From Numida meleagris (Eukaryota > Chordata > Aves > Galliformes > Numididae), in the NCBI RefSeq assembly GCF_002078875.1, contig NC_034409.1, positions 10,511,399 to 10,575,398 of the forward strand: a DNA stretch of 64,000 nt, given 5' to 3'. Below the pieces are notes generated by a model. It was not told where the DNA came from, made no database searches, and saw only the letters and a program-made list of their open reading frames with translations. Of this stretch, positions 1 to 11,515 are shown in pieces (position 1 is the stretch's first letter; each line of letters starts with the position of its first letter). The translations under genes and the position numbers were made by a program.

Positions 1-119
1 TAGGCCTCATTATATGAGAAAAAGATAAGTTAATAATAACTTCGGAAGATTATGACTGCCCAGGCAATTATGATCATGATCTTATTATATTTAATATGAG
101 GAATCATCTTTGATAATGT

Positions 120-141
120 GGGAGGGGAGGGGAGAGAAGGG
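120..141 (+). repeat. G-rich tract with four G-runs
   Basis: Four runs of three or four G occur at 120-122, 124-127, 129-132 and 139-141, separated by loops of one, one and six bases. This spacing fits the general pattern of an intramolecular G-quadruplex. It lies in otherwise AT-rich DNA with no gene nearby, so any function is unknown. Confidence 0.5.
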
Positions 142-360
142 TAAGGGATAAGAGAAGAGGTGAGGGAATCTGGAAGGTACCTACACCAGGCTAAACTGCT
201 TGACCACTTCAGGGCTAACCAAAGTTAAACCGTATTGTTAAGGGCATTATTCAAATGACTCTTAAAAACTGACAGGCTTAGGGCATCAGCGATTTCACTA
301 TGAAAGCTTGTTCTTGTGTTTGACTACACTCACAGTACAGAATTTTTTGCTAATCTATAG

Positions 361-460
361 TGAGAGAGGGAAAAAGAAAAAAGAGAAAAGAAAAAAGAGA
401 AAAGGAAAAGGAAAAGGAAAAGGAAAGGAGAAAGAAAAAAAAATAAAAAGAAAATCCAGT
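361..460 (+). repeat. Purine-only low-complexity tract (GAAAA-type)
   Basis: About 100 bases are almost purely A and G, with imperfect tandem units of the GAAAA/GGAAAA type. This is a polypurine simple repeat. It may be unstable in length between individuals. Confidence 0.85.
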
Positions 461-2052
461 ACATACTGAAGGAAAATAATTATTTCTAATGGATTTTAGT
501 AATACTAAAGAGTTGAGCAACTGTAATGGCCTGTTTTTGAATGAAGATGACAGTGATCATCACAATTGCATCTATCTTCTATAAGTATTTCTGCTCTACA
601 TTTGGAAGGAAGTACGATGATGTACTTATGAGAAAAATATTGTGCTTTCCAGATAAACCACATATACAGGAAATGAACATTTTAAAAACAAGGGTTTAGA
701 GCATTCACTGACACTACTAGGGATATAGATGATCTATTAGGGGCCAGGGTTAGTTTGTACATATATTTTGCAACGTTCAGAGACATTTAGTTAGATGACT
801 TTAAATTAAAAGAATACAAAAGTTTAGTCACAGCTGGAAAAAATGCAGGAAATCAAACTGTACTGACTCATAGGGTCACTCAAAGCAAGCATCTCTGCCT
901 GTGTGTTTGCGTGTTGCAGTGAAAAAGATTTGGTTTGGGATATAGTTAATTTTTGTGATGTTTAGAATAGAAGTAAAAAAGATTCTTCTAGCCTTGGTTT
1001 TGTGGCAAGAGTCTTCTGTGGGTTCAGTGTGGCTCACCATACTAGCAACCCCAAACTACGACTACCTGTGACAAATGAAAAAAATGGTGAAAGTACAGCA
1101 ACATTATTGGTAAAAACTGACTGGTCTGAATGGAAAACTCTGTTTTGTCTTTGCAGAAAGTCATGGTTACAATTTTTTTACTCTAGTCCTAATACTTATT
1201 ATTACAGGAAGCTGAGAGGACTTTAGTGGCTTAGGTATGCTAACATTTGTGGATCAATATTTAAAGGCCCTTCTGTATGACTGGATGGTTCTCTTATTGC
1301 TGGGGACTAGGATATCACAAGACAGTAACCCCTGCAACACTTTGATGTGTGGAATTACACATCAAATTACAATATTGCCATTAAAATGTTTGACAGATGA
1401 TCACAGGAGAATGCATAGATTTAAGAACTATCTGTCAGAATCCAGAGAGAAGTTGTCAATGTGATGACACTTAAATAAACTGTTTCAGATCAAACTCTTT
1501 TCCAGAAAGATATGACTTTAAGTGACCATTACAGAAAGTTAACTTAACTTACAATGCCTGCATATCATATGGGAAACAGTATTAAGCAACCTTCAGCTCT
1601 TCTTATGACCTAGATATGTATGAAAACACTCCTACAGTTTGAAATTGAAATCAAGACTTTTGATTTAGACAGTTTCACTGTGCGTGATTTAATATACATG
1701 AAAAGTACCAGGAAAGAAAATTCTCAACTCCTTTCAAACTGGATGATATTCTAGTTGATATATTTTAATTAAATACAACTTAGTTAATTCAGTAATTGCT
1801 TAATCAAGTCCTATATATGGAACCCAAAAATGTATTATTTGAAAATAATATCAGAAGCAAATCTTGTGGAAAGTTTTGTTTGATTGTCTACTTTGTTCCG
1901 TTTTCACAAGAAATCTAAATGCCTCTTTGGGTAAGGCAAGAAATGATCTAGAATTTGCAGTTTCAGTATGTATTATCAAGATTCTTGAGGGCTTAAGCTC
2001 ACAAATCAAGTAAACATTACAAGTTCTGACACAGTATTTGGCAAATTACATA

Positions 2053-2616
2053 TGTTGCTCCAAAAATAATGTCTCCTATTTTTTTCCATGGAAATTACAA
2101 TGACCACAAAAAGCATAATAGCACTATTTAATAGAGAAAATTCTCAGCACAAAGCACTATGTTTTAACATAGTCACTGCCACTAGCTGATTTGCACGGAT
2201 CATCTAATTGAGACACTCTTCATTTTGTGCTGTAACAGCCATGCATGACCATCCAGAGCATGACTTGTCTTTCACATCACTGTTGCCGCTGCTGAAACGC
2301 ACCACCCATCACCTCACTGTGCTCACATGCACTGGTTGGTCCCCATAAAAGTTCAGCAAGCGTCAATGAAAGTCAATGGATGCAATTGTTTCCACATGGA
2401 GGAATTCAACAACACATCTTTGCTTCATATGCACTTCCATTTCAGATGCCATTCTGTCAGACTGTCCCTTTGCTGCCATCTGTCACATAGAAACAAGATG
2501 TAATGGAATACTGAGAGAAAGGTTCAGCCTCTGCTGCCATGCCACCAAAATCCTCCTCTGATGTTATGGGCCAACATGATAAAATAGGAGGCATTACACT
2601 TTTGACATAGCAGCAT
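2053..2616 (-). mobile_element. Internally deleted mariner-type transposon (Galluhop/Mariner1-like)
   Basis: The left end begins TGTTGCTCC and continues with the TIR-like AATGTCTCCTATTTTT. The right end carries the inverted counterpart AAAATAGGAGGCATTAC at 2581-2597, then a GCTGC match out to about 2614. The inner sequence on the minus strand matches, block for block, the mariner at 55018-55532: transposase start region, then a jump to the 3' tail with the TGTTTTAACATAG-type segment. About 560 bp is far shorter than an autonomous mariner (about 1.2-1.3 kb), so most of the transposase, including the catalytic D,D(34)D core, is missing. A TA flanks the left end at 2051-2052; the right boundary is uncertain by a few bases because of a small indel in the TIR. 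The family name is recalled, not searched. Confidence 0.8.
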
Positions 2617-5600
2617 TTTCTGGTTTTATATCCTATTTTCCTGTTTACTTGTATTAAATAGAGATTTAGACCTTTCCTGTGTTCTAAAATACATAAAAAC
2701 TTTTCAGAGGAGCATGACCATGTTTGATAGGCTCTGAAACTGGCTGTGCTTGCTTTCCACAGGACAATGCATTCTGGATTCATTTAAAGGTTCTTTTCTC
2801 CAGCACATTAAAATAATCTTGAGAATCCAAAACATATCCCCTTTCTGAGTACTCCTGTAGTGTATTCATTTATTCGTATCTTCATGTTAGTTAATATCAT
2901 GTCTAAATTTAAAGAAATGGACCAAGATGACTCTGCATTTTAAATCTTCTCAGTGCAACTTTTTAAGGTACTTTATTCTAAATTACTTTTAGTTTTTGCA
3001 TTAACACACTGAATACCATACTGAAAAACTGGGTAAGCTTTGCAAGAGTTTTTAACAGTATGTTACACTACCACCTTCTGGAAAGACATGAAAATAGGGT
3101 ATTTTAACTATTTACAGTCCAAATCTTTTTTTTTTTCCCCCCTGTGTTTTACTCTTCATTTGTATACCACATACTGATATTTTCAAGGAGTTTTATCTGA
3201 ACAGGAAAAACACCACAATATTGACATTTTTTACCTTGCATTTTTAAATAATACTCTCCTTCAGGGGAATTTTTCTTTCCTCCCTTTAAATTATACTTCA
3301 TATCCTAATTCTTAACATTTTAAGGCTCACTAACAGTTTACTTGCATGCCGTGATATCTTTTTAGATTAAGACAACTTTGCTGTTTGCTGTTAAGACCCT
3401 CATTTCTCAGTTGCAATTCAGAGTTTAGCTCTTTTATGTTGTCATCAAAATCAGCCTAGAAAGCAAGTTCATGCTGAAACCAAAGTTGCAAAAATTTCCA
3501 GTAAATGTATCCAAGCCTGTGGGTTGGCTTGTTACAGAGATAAGGCTGTTTATGAAGGTCAGTCCTTGGAAGCTAAGGGGCTAGATTTTAGTAGAGCAAG
3601 CCAGAAAGCGAAACAGTTTTGGATCAAATAAAGCAATGTAGTGACTGCAGCTGAAACCGCAACATACTTCTAATGAAATGTAAAGTTCTGTTCTAAAACA
3701 AATTTTAAAAAAGCATGAAGCAGTATGGTCCTGGTATTAATGCTTCTCTAATTTCACATCTTATGTACTGAATATTTTATAGGACATTGGTTTTAGAAAA
3801 CTGCTCAGATAATGGGAAAAAACTCTCTGAGTGCATTTCTACAGGCAAAGAGGATGTTGTTTGGACTTGTTATTGTGATGTTTATTCCCCATTGGCTGAT
3901 TATTAATAATCATTAGTAAGCTGGAATGTAAGTTCATGTGTAATACCCTGTTTTTTATTGCTGACTTTCAGGTATAGTTCTGTAATTCAATATGAATTAG
4001 AAGATAACTTTCTGTATAAATGCCCTATCTGTAATTTTGGCTGTTTGAAACAATGTTCTTGGCTTTTCATGCCAAGGTTGACCATCCTTTTAACTATGAT
4101 GTTGATTGAAACACGGAACAAACAATGGTGCTTCTAGAGCTACTTAGCTACTCACTCTGTAATAATTTATGAATGCTGTTCATTGAACTGTGTTTTGGTG
4201 ATTTCTTTTTCAAAATATTTACTGTAGGAGATAGTGTCTCTTCTGTATCTGAGAAGATGATGACAGGAGATTTAGGTAAAAAATCTGCATAGTGAACTCA
4301 GAAATTCTTCCTCTGAAAACTACTGAAATACTCTGTTAGCACACTTCAACATATCTGAAGAAGTTAACATGTTTAGACTACTTAAAGGGAAAGTAAAGCT
4401 TTAGAGAGACAGTGATGAGTGTAGAGTTAAAAGAAAAAAGAGGAAGAAAATACATAAAATTATGACTACGATGTTGTGGCCTTCAAGACTACTTCTGCTT
4501 TTAATGTTTGCTCATTTCCTGTTTGAACTTACATAGTGAGGTAACTAGAGAGAAAAAGATTTTATATTTTAATCTATACTTTTTAATTAGCACATTTAAT
4601 AATTTCAAAGTCCAAAGATAATACTGCAAAAAAAATTAGCCATGATTTCTGTAGGACATATGATTTATTTTTTATTTTTTGAAGCAGGAAGAAAATATGG
4701 ACAGAGAAACTGTTTTGCCTGATATTTTAGTAAAATTTTGTGGCTGTGTTCATGATCTTTTTAAGAGAATCACTGTGGAATAGGAAGCCAGCAAGTTGGC
4801 GTGACATTATCAGGTACTTCGGAGAAAAGACTATTGTAATGATAGTAAGAAGTCTGTGAAAGTTAAATGGTTGAGGAGGCACTGATAGCAATGTTTTGGA
4901 GTGTATTAATCCAAATTTAAGTCTTTGTAAGTAAAAATGTGGGGTTTTGCTTAAATCTTTTCTTCCTGTAGGACTAGAAGTAAATTTTATTTAAAAATAT
5001 GAAATATTCAGGTAAACATAAGTCTGAATGCTTATAGGGACCGATATGAACTAAAAAAAAAAAGAAAATTGAACAAGTAGGATAATGTGGTTTTTTTATT
5101 TAATTTGAATAAAATGGACAATTTTAAGCAGGTGGATGTTTGAAAATCTTTTTTTTGTTGTTGTTATCTTTTTTTAAATTGTGTATTTGTTATTACTTCT
5201 ATCCTGTGATTTCTTGCTTTTAAATCCTAAAACACTTAAGAAGAACACATATTCTGCAACAGAATAGTACCTCTAAGCTGATTTCAAAGGTTTAGTTGAG
5301 CTGATGATTAGATTAATTGAACACACAATGATCATGAACATAATCAAATAAAAATTATTACTTGGATTCACTTGAGTACCAGTAGAAAAACTATTCTCAT
5401 TATAACCCGAGATGTAGTGGCATTTGTCCAGGACACTTGGCGTAGCAAGTGTAGCATTATCATGTCATGAGAATTGTTTCATGATCTAAGGTAAGACGAT
5501 TGTGTCTAGATCATGCTTATATATATGTTCCTTGATTTTTACTACTGATGTTCCAGTAATGAAAAGAAAATCCATATTAGCACACTTTTTTTTGCTTGAC

Positions 5601-6282
5601 CAGGTAAATAATTCTCTATTAGATTGAATCTCACTTTACTGGGCCATTCATCATTGTTTTCATACACTTTTAAACATAATGTCAGTCCTGGCTTTATGTC
5701 TGTACATCCTGTAATGGTTTTGGTTTTTTTGTAGTGGGTGGTTCTTTTGTTTCTTTGTTTGTATTTTGTTTGTATGTTTTTTAATTCCTATAATTATGAA
5801 TGTGCATGTAGGAGAAAATTGGAAGGTATAAAAATTGAGACGCTGTATCTGTAAGATTAAAAAAATTCCTTACCTTAAAATGAATAAATGGGCATATTGA
5901 CTGCACTAAAACTATTCATGTGCTAAGACTTGTATCACTGTCAATGAATTTTTAAAAAAGTAATATATTATGGGCCAGGCATGATACAGCTATACTTTCC
6001 ATGTGCTAATGAGATATGAACATAAACATATTTTTTTTGCATTGTTCATTGAAAACTCTATATTCAAGCTCAGTTTTTCTTAATTAATGCTAAAATGAAA
6101 TAAATGTTCTATGGAATGACTGACATTCAGAAACAAAGAAAGAAGACATCTGTATACATCAGTGGAGTGGTTGGCCTGTTAGCCTGGGAGACTTTGGTGT
6201 TGTGCCTGCTTGGTAACAACAAATCTACTGTTCTTGCTCACATATAAAACACAAAAAACATCATAGTCCCACTTTATAGGAG
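2617..6282. other. Gene-free AT-rich unique DNA
   Basis: No coding region, RNA gene or recognisable transposon was seen in this 3.7-kb stretch. It is strongly AT-rich with many short A and T runs. The only clear low-complexity block is a T/G-rich tract at about 5717-5782. Confidence 0.55.
5717..5782 (+). repeat. T/G-rich low-complexity tract (GTTT-type)
   Basis: Imperfect tandem GTTT, GTTTT and CTTTG units run from about 5717 to 5782. No associated gene or element is visible. Confidence 0.6.
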
Positions 6283-6287
6283 CAGTA

Positions 6288-6817
6288 TGTCAAAGGTTTA
6301 CGGGCATTCGGCCCGGTTCCGTGACGAAGGGGACAGGGGACCCATGGGCCCACGCCCCGGCAAAAGAGAAAAAGAAAAAAAAGGGTTAGGAGATGGCCCT
6401 GAAAGCAAAGAACAGAGGCAACATCTGAGGAGAAACAAACTAATTTACTAAATAAGATATCGGAATGCAAAACAACACACTATAATACAATATGATTACA
6501 ATTTAAGCTGATAAATCCAATACAGAGAGAGAGAATGTCCCAAAATCAAGGTAGGCCTTACTCTACTATCGACGATAAGACGGCTGGAGAGTGAGGTGCT
6601 GCCAAGACAAGAGGCGGCGGAAAAAGGGATGAGGTCTAGTGATCTGCAAGTTTTTATACTGTGAGCTTTTATCTTTTCCCTCCGGCTGGAAAATGGTAAC
6701 AGAGGAGCAAAGTACCATGGGGACTGTAGTAGTCCTTCTCTTCTGAGAACCAGGTACATCCACTACATGATGTTATGATGTGGAGTACCAATAACCGAAA
6801 ATCATAAAACCATGACA
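6288..6817 (-). mobile_element. Solo retroviral LTR, family A, copy 1
   Basis: A 530-bp block whose reverse complement begins TGTCATGG and ends in a TTTGACA terminus, so it has the TG...CA ends of a retroviral LTR. It is nearly identical to the LTR at 25532-26060 in the opposite orientation; over a 65-codon stretch translated in the same frame only three residues differ. On the minus strand it has a TATAAAA box in the expected U3 position. A CAGTA lies directly left at 6283-6287 and again at 6820-6824, two bases past the right terminus, which is a probable target duplication. No gag, pol or env sequence adjoins it, so it is a solo LTR. Short open frames inside it are not genes. Confidence 0.88.
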
Positions 6818-6824
6818 ACCAGTA

Positions 6825-8164
6825 CAAGGTACTACTGAATGCATTCAGGTTTGGTTCCTAAAATACAGAGATTATAGGGATATAGAAATTCTTCAGAGAT
6901 GTAGTTCCTGTGAGAAGTTAGTCAAGGCTCTATCTGATGCAAGTTATGTATGTTCATGCAGGAAAGTAGGTACAGAGAAAAAAGGTAAAAGGCTAAAACT
7001 ACTTTTCGTTTGTTTTCAAATGTTTGCATCACATTACATTAGCAAGTGTATTTTGTGGGGTTTTTTAAAATAATGTTGCATATTTAGTATCATTTTTCTA
7101 TACATACTAATTTTGAAGTGTAAGCATTCGCAACAGTTGCATTTAAAATTTAGGCAGAGTAGTTTAGTATTTTATAATCTTTGAAGAGAAGGAGGACTGG
7201 AATATAAAAATATAGCACTCCAAATATTTTATACCAGAAGAGTTTGTAGATAGAAAACTGGCCCAGTAAAATTCACAGCTGTTATGAGAATGCACTGTGT
7301 AAATCAACCTAAGCATTCAAATGAGAATGAAGTGATTCCTTTTGATGTCATTGTTTCAATTATAATTGAGACTTACATATTTCAAAATATTTAATTTGAT
7401 GAAAATTTTAAAGATTTTATCTTCTTGTCTTGTTTGGGACGAAACTGAACTTCGGTACTTCTAGGGCTTCACAGTTTGCATAATAATAATGTATGTAATG
7501 AAACTACTGTGTAGCTCTTTTTTTTAGTGAAGTACTATAACAGTAAGGCTCAGGATTTGTTAAGCAAACTTCTTGATCCATTTTGGATATTTACTGTGCA
7601 GCATTTGTTAAAGTAGATTATGTAAATAACTAAAGTAAACAAGATTTATAGACGCATGTTTATGGTACTGGTGTTCCCTGAAGGATGGAATACAAAACTT
7701 AGATGTTTAAAATAGCCTGGCTTATTATTGTCCAACAAACACAATTTCTGTGGGGAAACCGGAGGGGAGTGTCCACTATGGGAGTTACTGTTTTCTGTGT
7801 GGGAAAAAATATTAGAAATAGAAGTCATGCAATTTGGTGACATTTATCTTTCCACAGCCTTCAGTGATAAAAATGATGAATCATGAATTTTCATGATGAA
7901 AATGTTCCATGCTGAGGTAAAATGTAACATTATGTATGAACTGTTTATACAGTTATTTTTTTACCAGCTTCATCAGAGAGTTACTGTAATTAAGCATAAG
8001 TAATAATAAAAAATTATTATAAAAATAATAACATAAAAATTAAGTAATAAGTGTGAATATTGCCACACAAAGAAATCATTTTCTTCATGTTCCTCACGTA
8101 CAGTTTATAAGCATAGCTGGCCTCTCTTCCTTTCTCTACCTTTCTTTCTATTTTGCATTCCCAG
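6825..8164. other. Gene-free AT-rich unique DNA
   Basis: No gene or transposon was recognised. An AT-only simple-sequence patch lies at about 7998-8050. The right edge is a long pyrimidine tract (8121-8162) that leads into the candidate exon at 8165. Confidence 0.5.
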
Positions 8165-8258
8165 GAATAAGAATGAACCATTATTTGTTCTTGGCTTTCC
8201 TAAGAATGGAGTGAAGGAGAAACTTGACTTCTGCCCTTCAGTGTCTCCTCCTCCTCCA
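8165..8258 (+). other. Candidate internal exon A (hypothetical gene)
   Basis: A long pyrimidine tract rich in CTTTCT ends in CCCAG at 8160-8164, an almost ideal 3' splice site. At 8259 the sequence reads GTAAGT, a consensus 5' splice site. The 94 bases between them are open in only one frame: one base completing a previous codon, then 31 codons ending exactly at the donor. That frame begins NKNEPLFVLGF and ends CPSVSPPPP. The other two frames contain stops (TAA at 8167-8169 in one, a TGA in the other). The exon would leave phase 0, which is the phase in which the next candidate exon at 8491 is open. I do not recognise the protein. It could equally be an exon of a noncoding transcript or a chance match to splice consensus. 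Confidence 0.27.
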
Positions 8259-8490
8259 GTAAGTGCAGATGTCAGAGGCATGTGCTAGCTTTCAGCCATC
8301 CCTTTTATATCTTAATCATGTTCATCTCTGAACTTACTAATTCCCAAGAGTCAAGAAAGAGTAGTTGAGCTGTAGGAGCAGTTATGGGAAAGAAGAATAA
8401 ATAGCGCAGATGTCAGGAATTAAATCTAGATCATATTTAAATTCTCTCTTGCTTCTCATGGAGCTCAAATCTCAGTTGCTCTCTTCACAG

Positions 8491-8634
8491 TCACAACCCA
8501 ATGGTTTTATTTTTCTTACATCAGCCTTAAGTGCAGCTCAGAGAGTAAGACAAGCAGGAGAATTGCACATTTGTGGGAATGCCCCACATACCTCAGAGCA
8601 GATTTCCCTTACTGATGGGAGCTTGCAAATTTTG
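8491..8634 (+). other. Candidate internal exon B (hypothetical gene)
   Basis: The block is preceded by the acceptor-like tract TTGCTCTCTTCACAG ending at 8490 and followed by a GTAAGC donor at 8635. It is exactly 144 bases (48 codons). It is open in phase 0 only; the other two phases hit TAA and TGA. Candidate exon A ends in phase 0, so joining across a 232-bp GT-AG intron preserves the frame. The frame reads SQPNGFIFLTSALSAAQRVR at its start and TDGSLQIL at its end, with no domain I recognise. Downstream, a T-rich acceptor ends at 8921; joined there the frame would continue for 12 codons (KLQERINSSGNT) to a TGA at 8958-8960, followed by an ATTAAA at 9124-9129. The gene model is inference. Confidence 0.25.
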
Positions 8635-9129
8635 GTAAGCAGTCACTGTTTTCCTCTATGGACATGAACTGGAATCTGTGCTCAGACATGGGTGGGTGAT
8701 AGAGTGAAAAACAGAAGAGAATAACAGAGTGAAAAGGAAGTGAACTGAAAAACACAGAGAGAAGGATTTTTGTCTTCTGGTGAGGCTGGCTACAAGAACA
8801 CAGGTCTCATCAGCCAGCATTTATTAAGGCGTGAAAAAAAACTTTAAAAAAAAAATGAGGTTTGTTTTCAAGGTGGCCACCAGATGACAGTAGTGAACTA
8901 TGAATGATTTTTTTTTTCAAGAAGCTCCAAGAAAGAATAAACAGCTCTGGGAACACTTGACGTGTGCTTTGCACAGACTGCAGGTTCCTTCTGTGAAGAT
9001 AGCAATGGCATTCATTTTCAGATATCTTGAAATTCAAAAGCTTGGATTAAAAAGATCAGTACCACTGCTATGTGCACAAGATGAAGGCATAGCTGCCTCA
9101 TCTATGTCTTGAATTATACTGACATTAAA

Positions 9130-10668
9130 ACATCATCATTCTAGTGCCTGAGCTATTGCATCTCTGTATGTAAAAACTGTGTATGCAATGCTGAACACTG
9201 TCTGAACACTGAGCAGTCATTTGTTAACATTTATTTATATTCCCATCCATTGTGTGATTCAATTGCCTCTTCTCCATTATGTTAATGATGTTTGAAAACA
9301 GGAGACAAAGAGAGTTTCAATTTTAATGTATATATGTGTGTATAGTATCATGATCAAATCTCAATTAAGTTTTTATTTTAGTTTCTTTTGCATTCAGTAA
9401 CAGGCCTGCAATACTTCTGTAATGGTAAAACTTGAAATATAGCTACTGGACTATATAATACAAAGATCACCAAAGAATATTAAGTGTTAGGTAGAGTCAG
9501 CATCAAAAACATCCAGCTCTTCAGCTCTCTTCAGTGTGAAAATAAATTATATCAATAAAAATCATGTGTAAACTCTGTCTTATACATAGTATCAAGATGC
9601 CATAATTTAAACACACTCGAATGCTTTGCAACAGGCTTTGAATGTAATTTACATTTTAAATAATGTATTAGTGCTAATGTTATAAGCTGTTGATATGCAC
9701 ATACTTTGGTTTCTTAAAACGATTGGCAAAATGCCCAAAGCAGATCAACAGCAGTGCTAACTGAATTGCCTGCCTAATTGTGTCTCAGTCGTCTTAATTA
9801 AACAAACAGATGCTTGATAAATTATTCTGTGTTAACATTTGACACAATCCCTTCAGTGAACATTTGAACGAGATTTCCATTTTATTTTTCATGGCCTTAT
9901 ATTGAACAGTTGCAGGTTGTGGCTCTGCAAACATGGGTTAGGTTCAAAAAGAAATGGTTGACCTTGGGATAAAACTGCACAAGGTTCTTGCTGGTTGTTT
10001 TCCACCAAAGCTATTTTTCCAACAGGATATTGAGTTTTCTTTAGAAGGAAATTTTCTGGAATGTGCCTGTTTTCTGCAGACAATTTAATCTTTTATTTTT
10101 GTTGGAAAGAAAGAACACCTGACAGCTGAAAAGCCTTAGGCTGAAAACAAAACATAACAGGAAGATTTGGAAATGCCCTCCAGCTCCTTACATCACAAAC
10201 TGGGTCAGTCCTCGCCCTCACACCACTCTGCAACCACGACTCCCTCAATGCACTCCAACCATCAGCAGGGCAGAGCTGTTCAGTTGGAAGGCACTGGGCT
10301 GCAAGGCCAGGAAATGGGGCAAAAAACAACTTTTATAAGCCTCTGAAGGAACATTTTCAAGTGAATGTTTCAGATTGCAGTTGAGGTTTGTGATGAATGC
10401 TTTCAGATGGGAATTTTTTCCTGTTTTTGCAGACAAAAATCATGTATTTTGTGATCTATTTTTAGTCTGTAGTTTATAGTTCTGTACCCTGTTTGCACAG
10501 AAAAATTCAATAGAGGCCAGGCTCGGGCATAGCCAGAAAAGCAAGTCAGTGAGATGAATTCAGATGAGCAGAGTGAACATCTAGGGCCAAGCAAAAGCAC
10601 TCTAAGCATCAAAGCATCTTCCAAGGAAAGGAGAGAGCTCCTGTATGGCGACTCTCAGCACAGCTGCT
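9130..10668. other. Gene-free DNA, one GC-richer patch
   Basis: No gene was identified. The stretch 9690-9870 has dense homeodomain-like AT cores (TAATTG, TTAATTAA) in non-repetitive DNA and is discussed as a possible conserved noncoding element. The part at about 10090-10340 is richer in GC than its surroundings and carries open frames on the minus strand, but I cannot match them to any family. Confidence 0.5.
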
Positions 10669-11515
10669 CATGTCTTTTGCACAGTGTTTGACACAGTCCT
10701 GCATTACATTCTGGTCACCAAATTGGAGAACATTGGATTTGATGGATCACCCACTCACTTGATAAGGAATTGGCTGGATGATCGCACTCAGAAAGTTGCA
10801 GGCAGTGGCTCAGGGTCCAAGTAGAGACCAGTGATGAGTGGTGTTCCTCAGGGATTGGTATTTGGACTGGTGTTATCTAGCATCTTTGTAGGTGACATGG
10901 ACAGTGGGATTGAGTGCACCCTCAGCACGTTTGCAGACAATACCAAGCTGAGTGGTGAGGTTGACATGCTAAAGGTAAGGGATGCTATCCAGAGGGACCT
11001 GGACAGGCTTGAGAGGTGGGCCCACTCCAATCTCATGAAGTTCAGCAAGGCCAAGTACAAGGTCCTACACCTGGGTCATGGCAATCCCAAGCACAGATAC
11101 AGGTTGAGTGGAGAATGGCTTGAAAGCAACCCTGAGGAGAAGGATACCATATTCTGGGTTGCATCAGGAGAATTGTGACCAGCAGGTCAAGGGAGGTGAT
11201 TGTGCCAATTTAATCTGCTCTTGTGAGACCCCACCTGGAGTACTGCATCCAGTTCTGGGGCCCCCAAAACAGGAAGGACATGGAGTCGTTGGAGTGGGTC
11301 CAGAGGAGAGCAGAGAAGATGATCAGAGGGCTGGAGCACCTCCCCTGCAAGGACAGGCTGAGAAAGCTGGGGCTCTTCAGCATGGAGAAGAGAAGGCTCT
11401 GAGGAAACCTTAGAGACACCTTCCAGTACTTGAAAGGGGCCTACAGGAAAGCTGAGGAGGGACTTTTTATAAGGGCAGGTAGCAACAGGACAAGGAGACA
11501 CATTTGAGGCCATGA
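10669..11515 (+). mobile_element. CR1 LINE fragment with broken reverse transcriptase
   Basis: This is a degenerate copy of the middle of CR1 ORF2, in the sense orientation. It starts in the reverse-transcriptase palm (FDT-type motif just before 10700) and continues through GVPQG at about 10840-10855. It then passes through the catalytic region, read as FADN instead of the usual FADD, and the thumb segment with RDLDRLERWAH and HLGHGNP. A stop codon precedes GVPQG and frameshifts follow at about 11160, after which the match continues in other frames to a segment reading on [20 protein letters not shown] CR1 sequence. It is truncated at both ends and lacks the normal CR1 3' end. The reverse transcriptase is therefore inactive. 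Open frames on the opposite strand at 10848-11513 are shadows of it. Confidence 0.9.

Larger units (their letters stand above)
1..2050. other. Gene-free AT-rich unique DNA
   Basis: I see no supportable gene here. Open frames at 1002-1226 and 1237-1464 are short, have no recognisable motif and fit chance in DNA of this composition. Two low-complexity tracts stand out (a G-run near 120-141 and a purine tract at about 361-460) and are listed separately. Confidence 0.6.
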
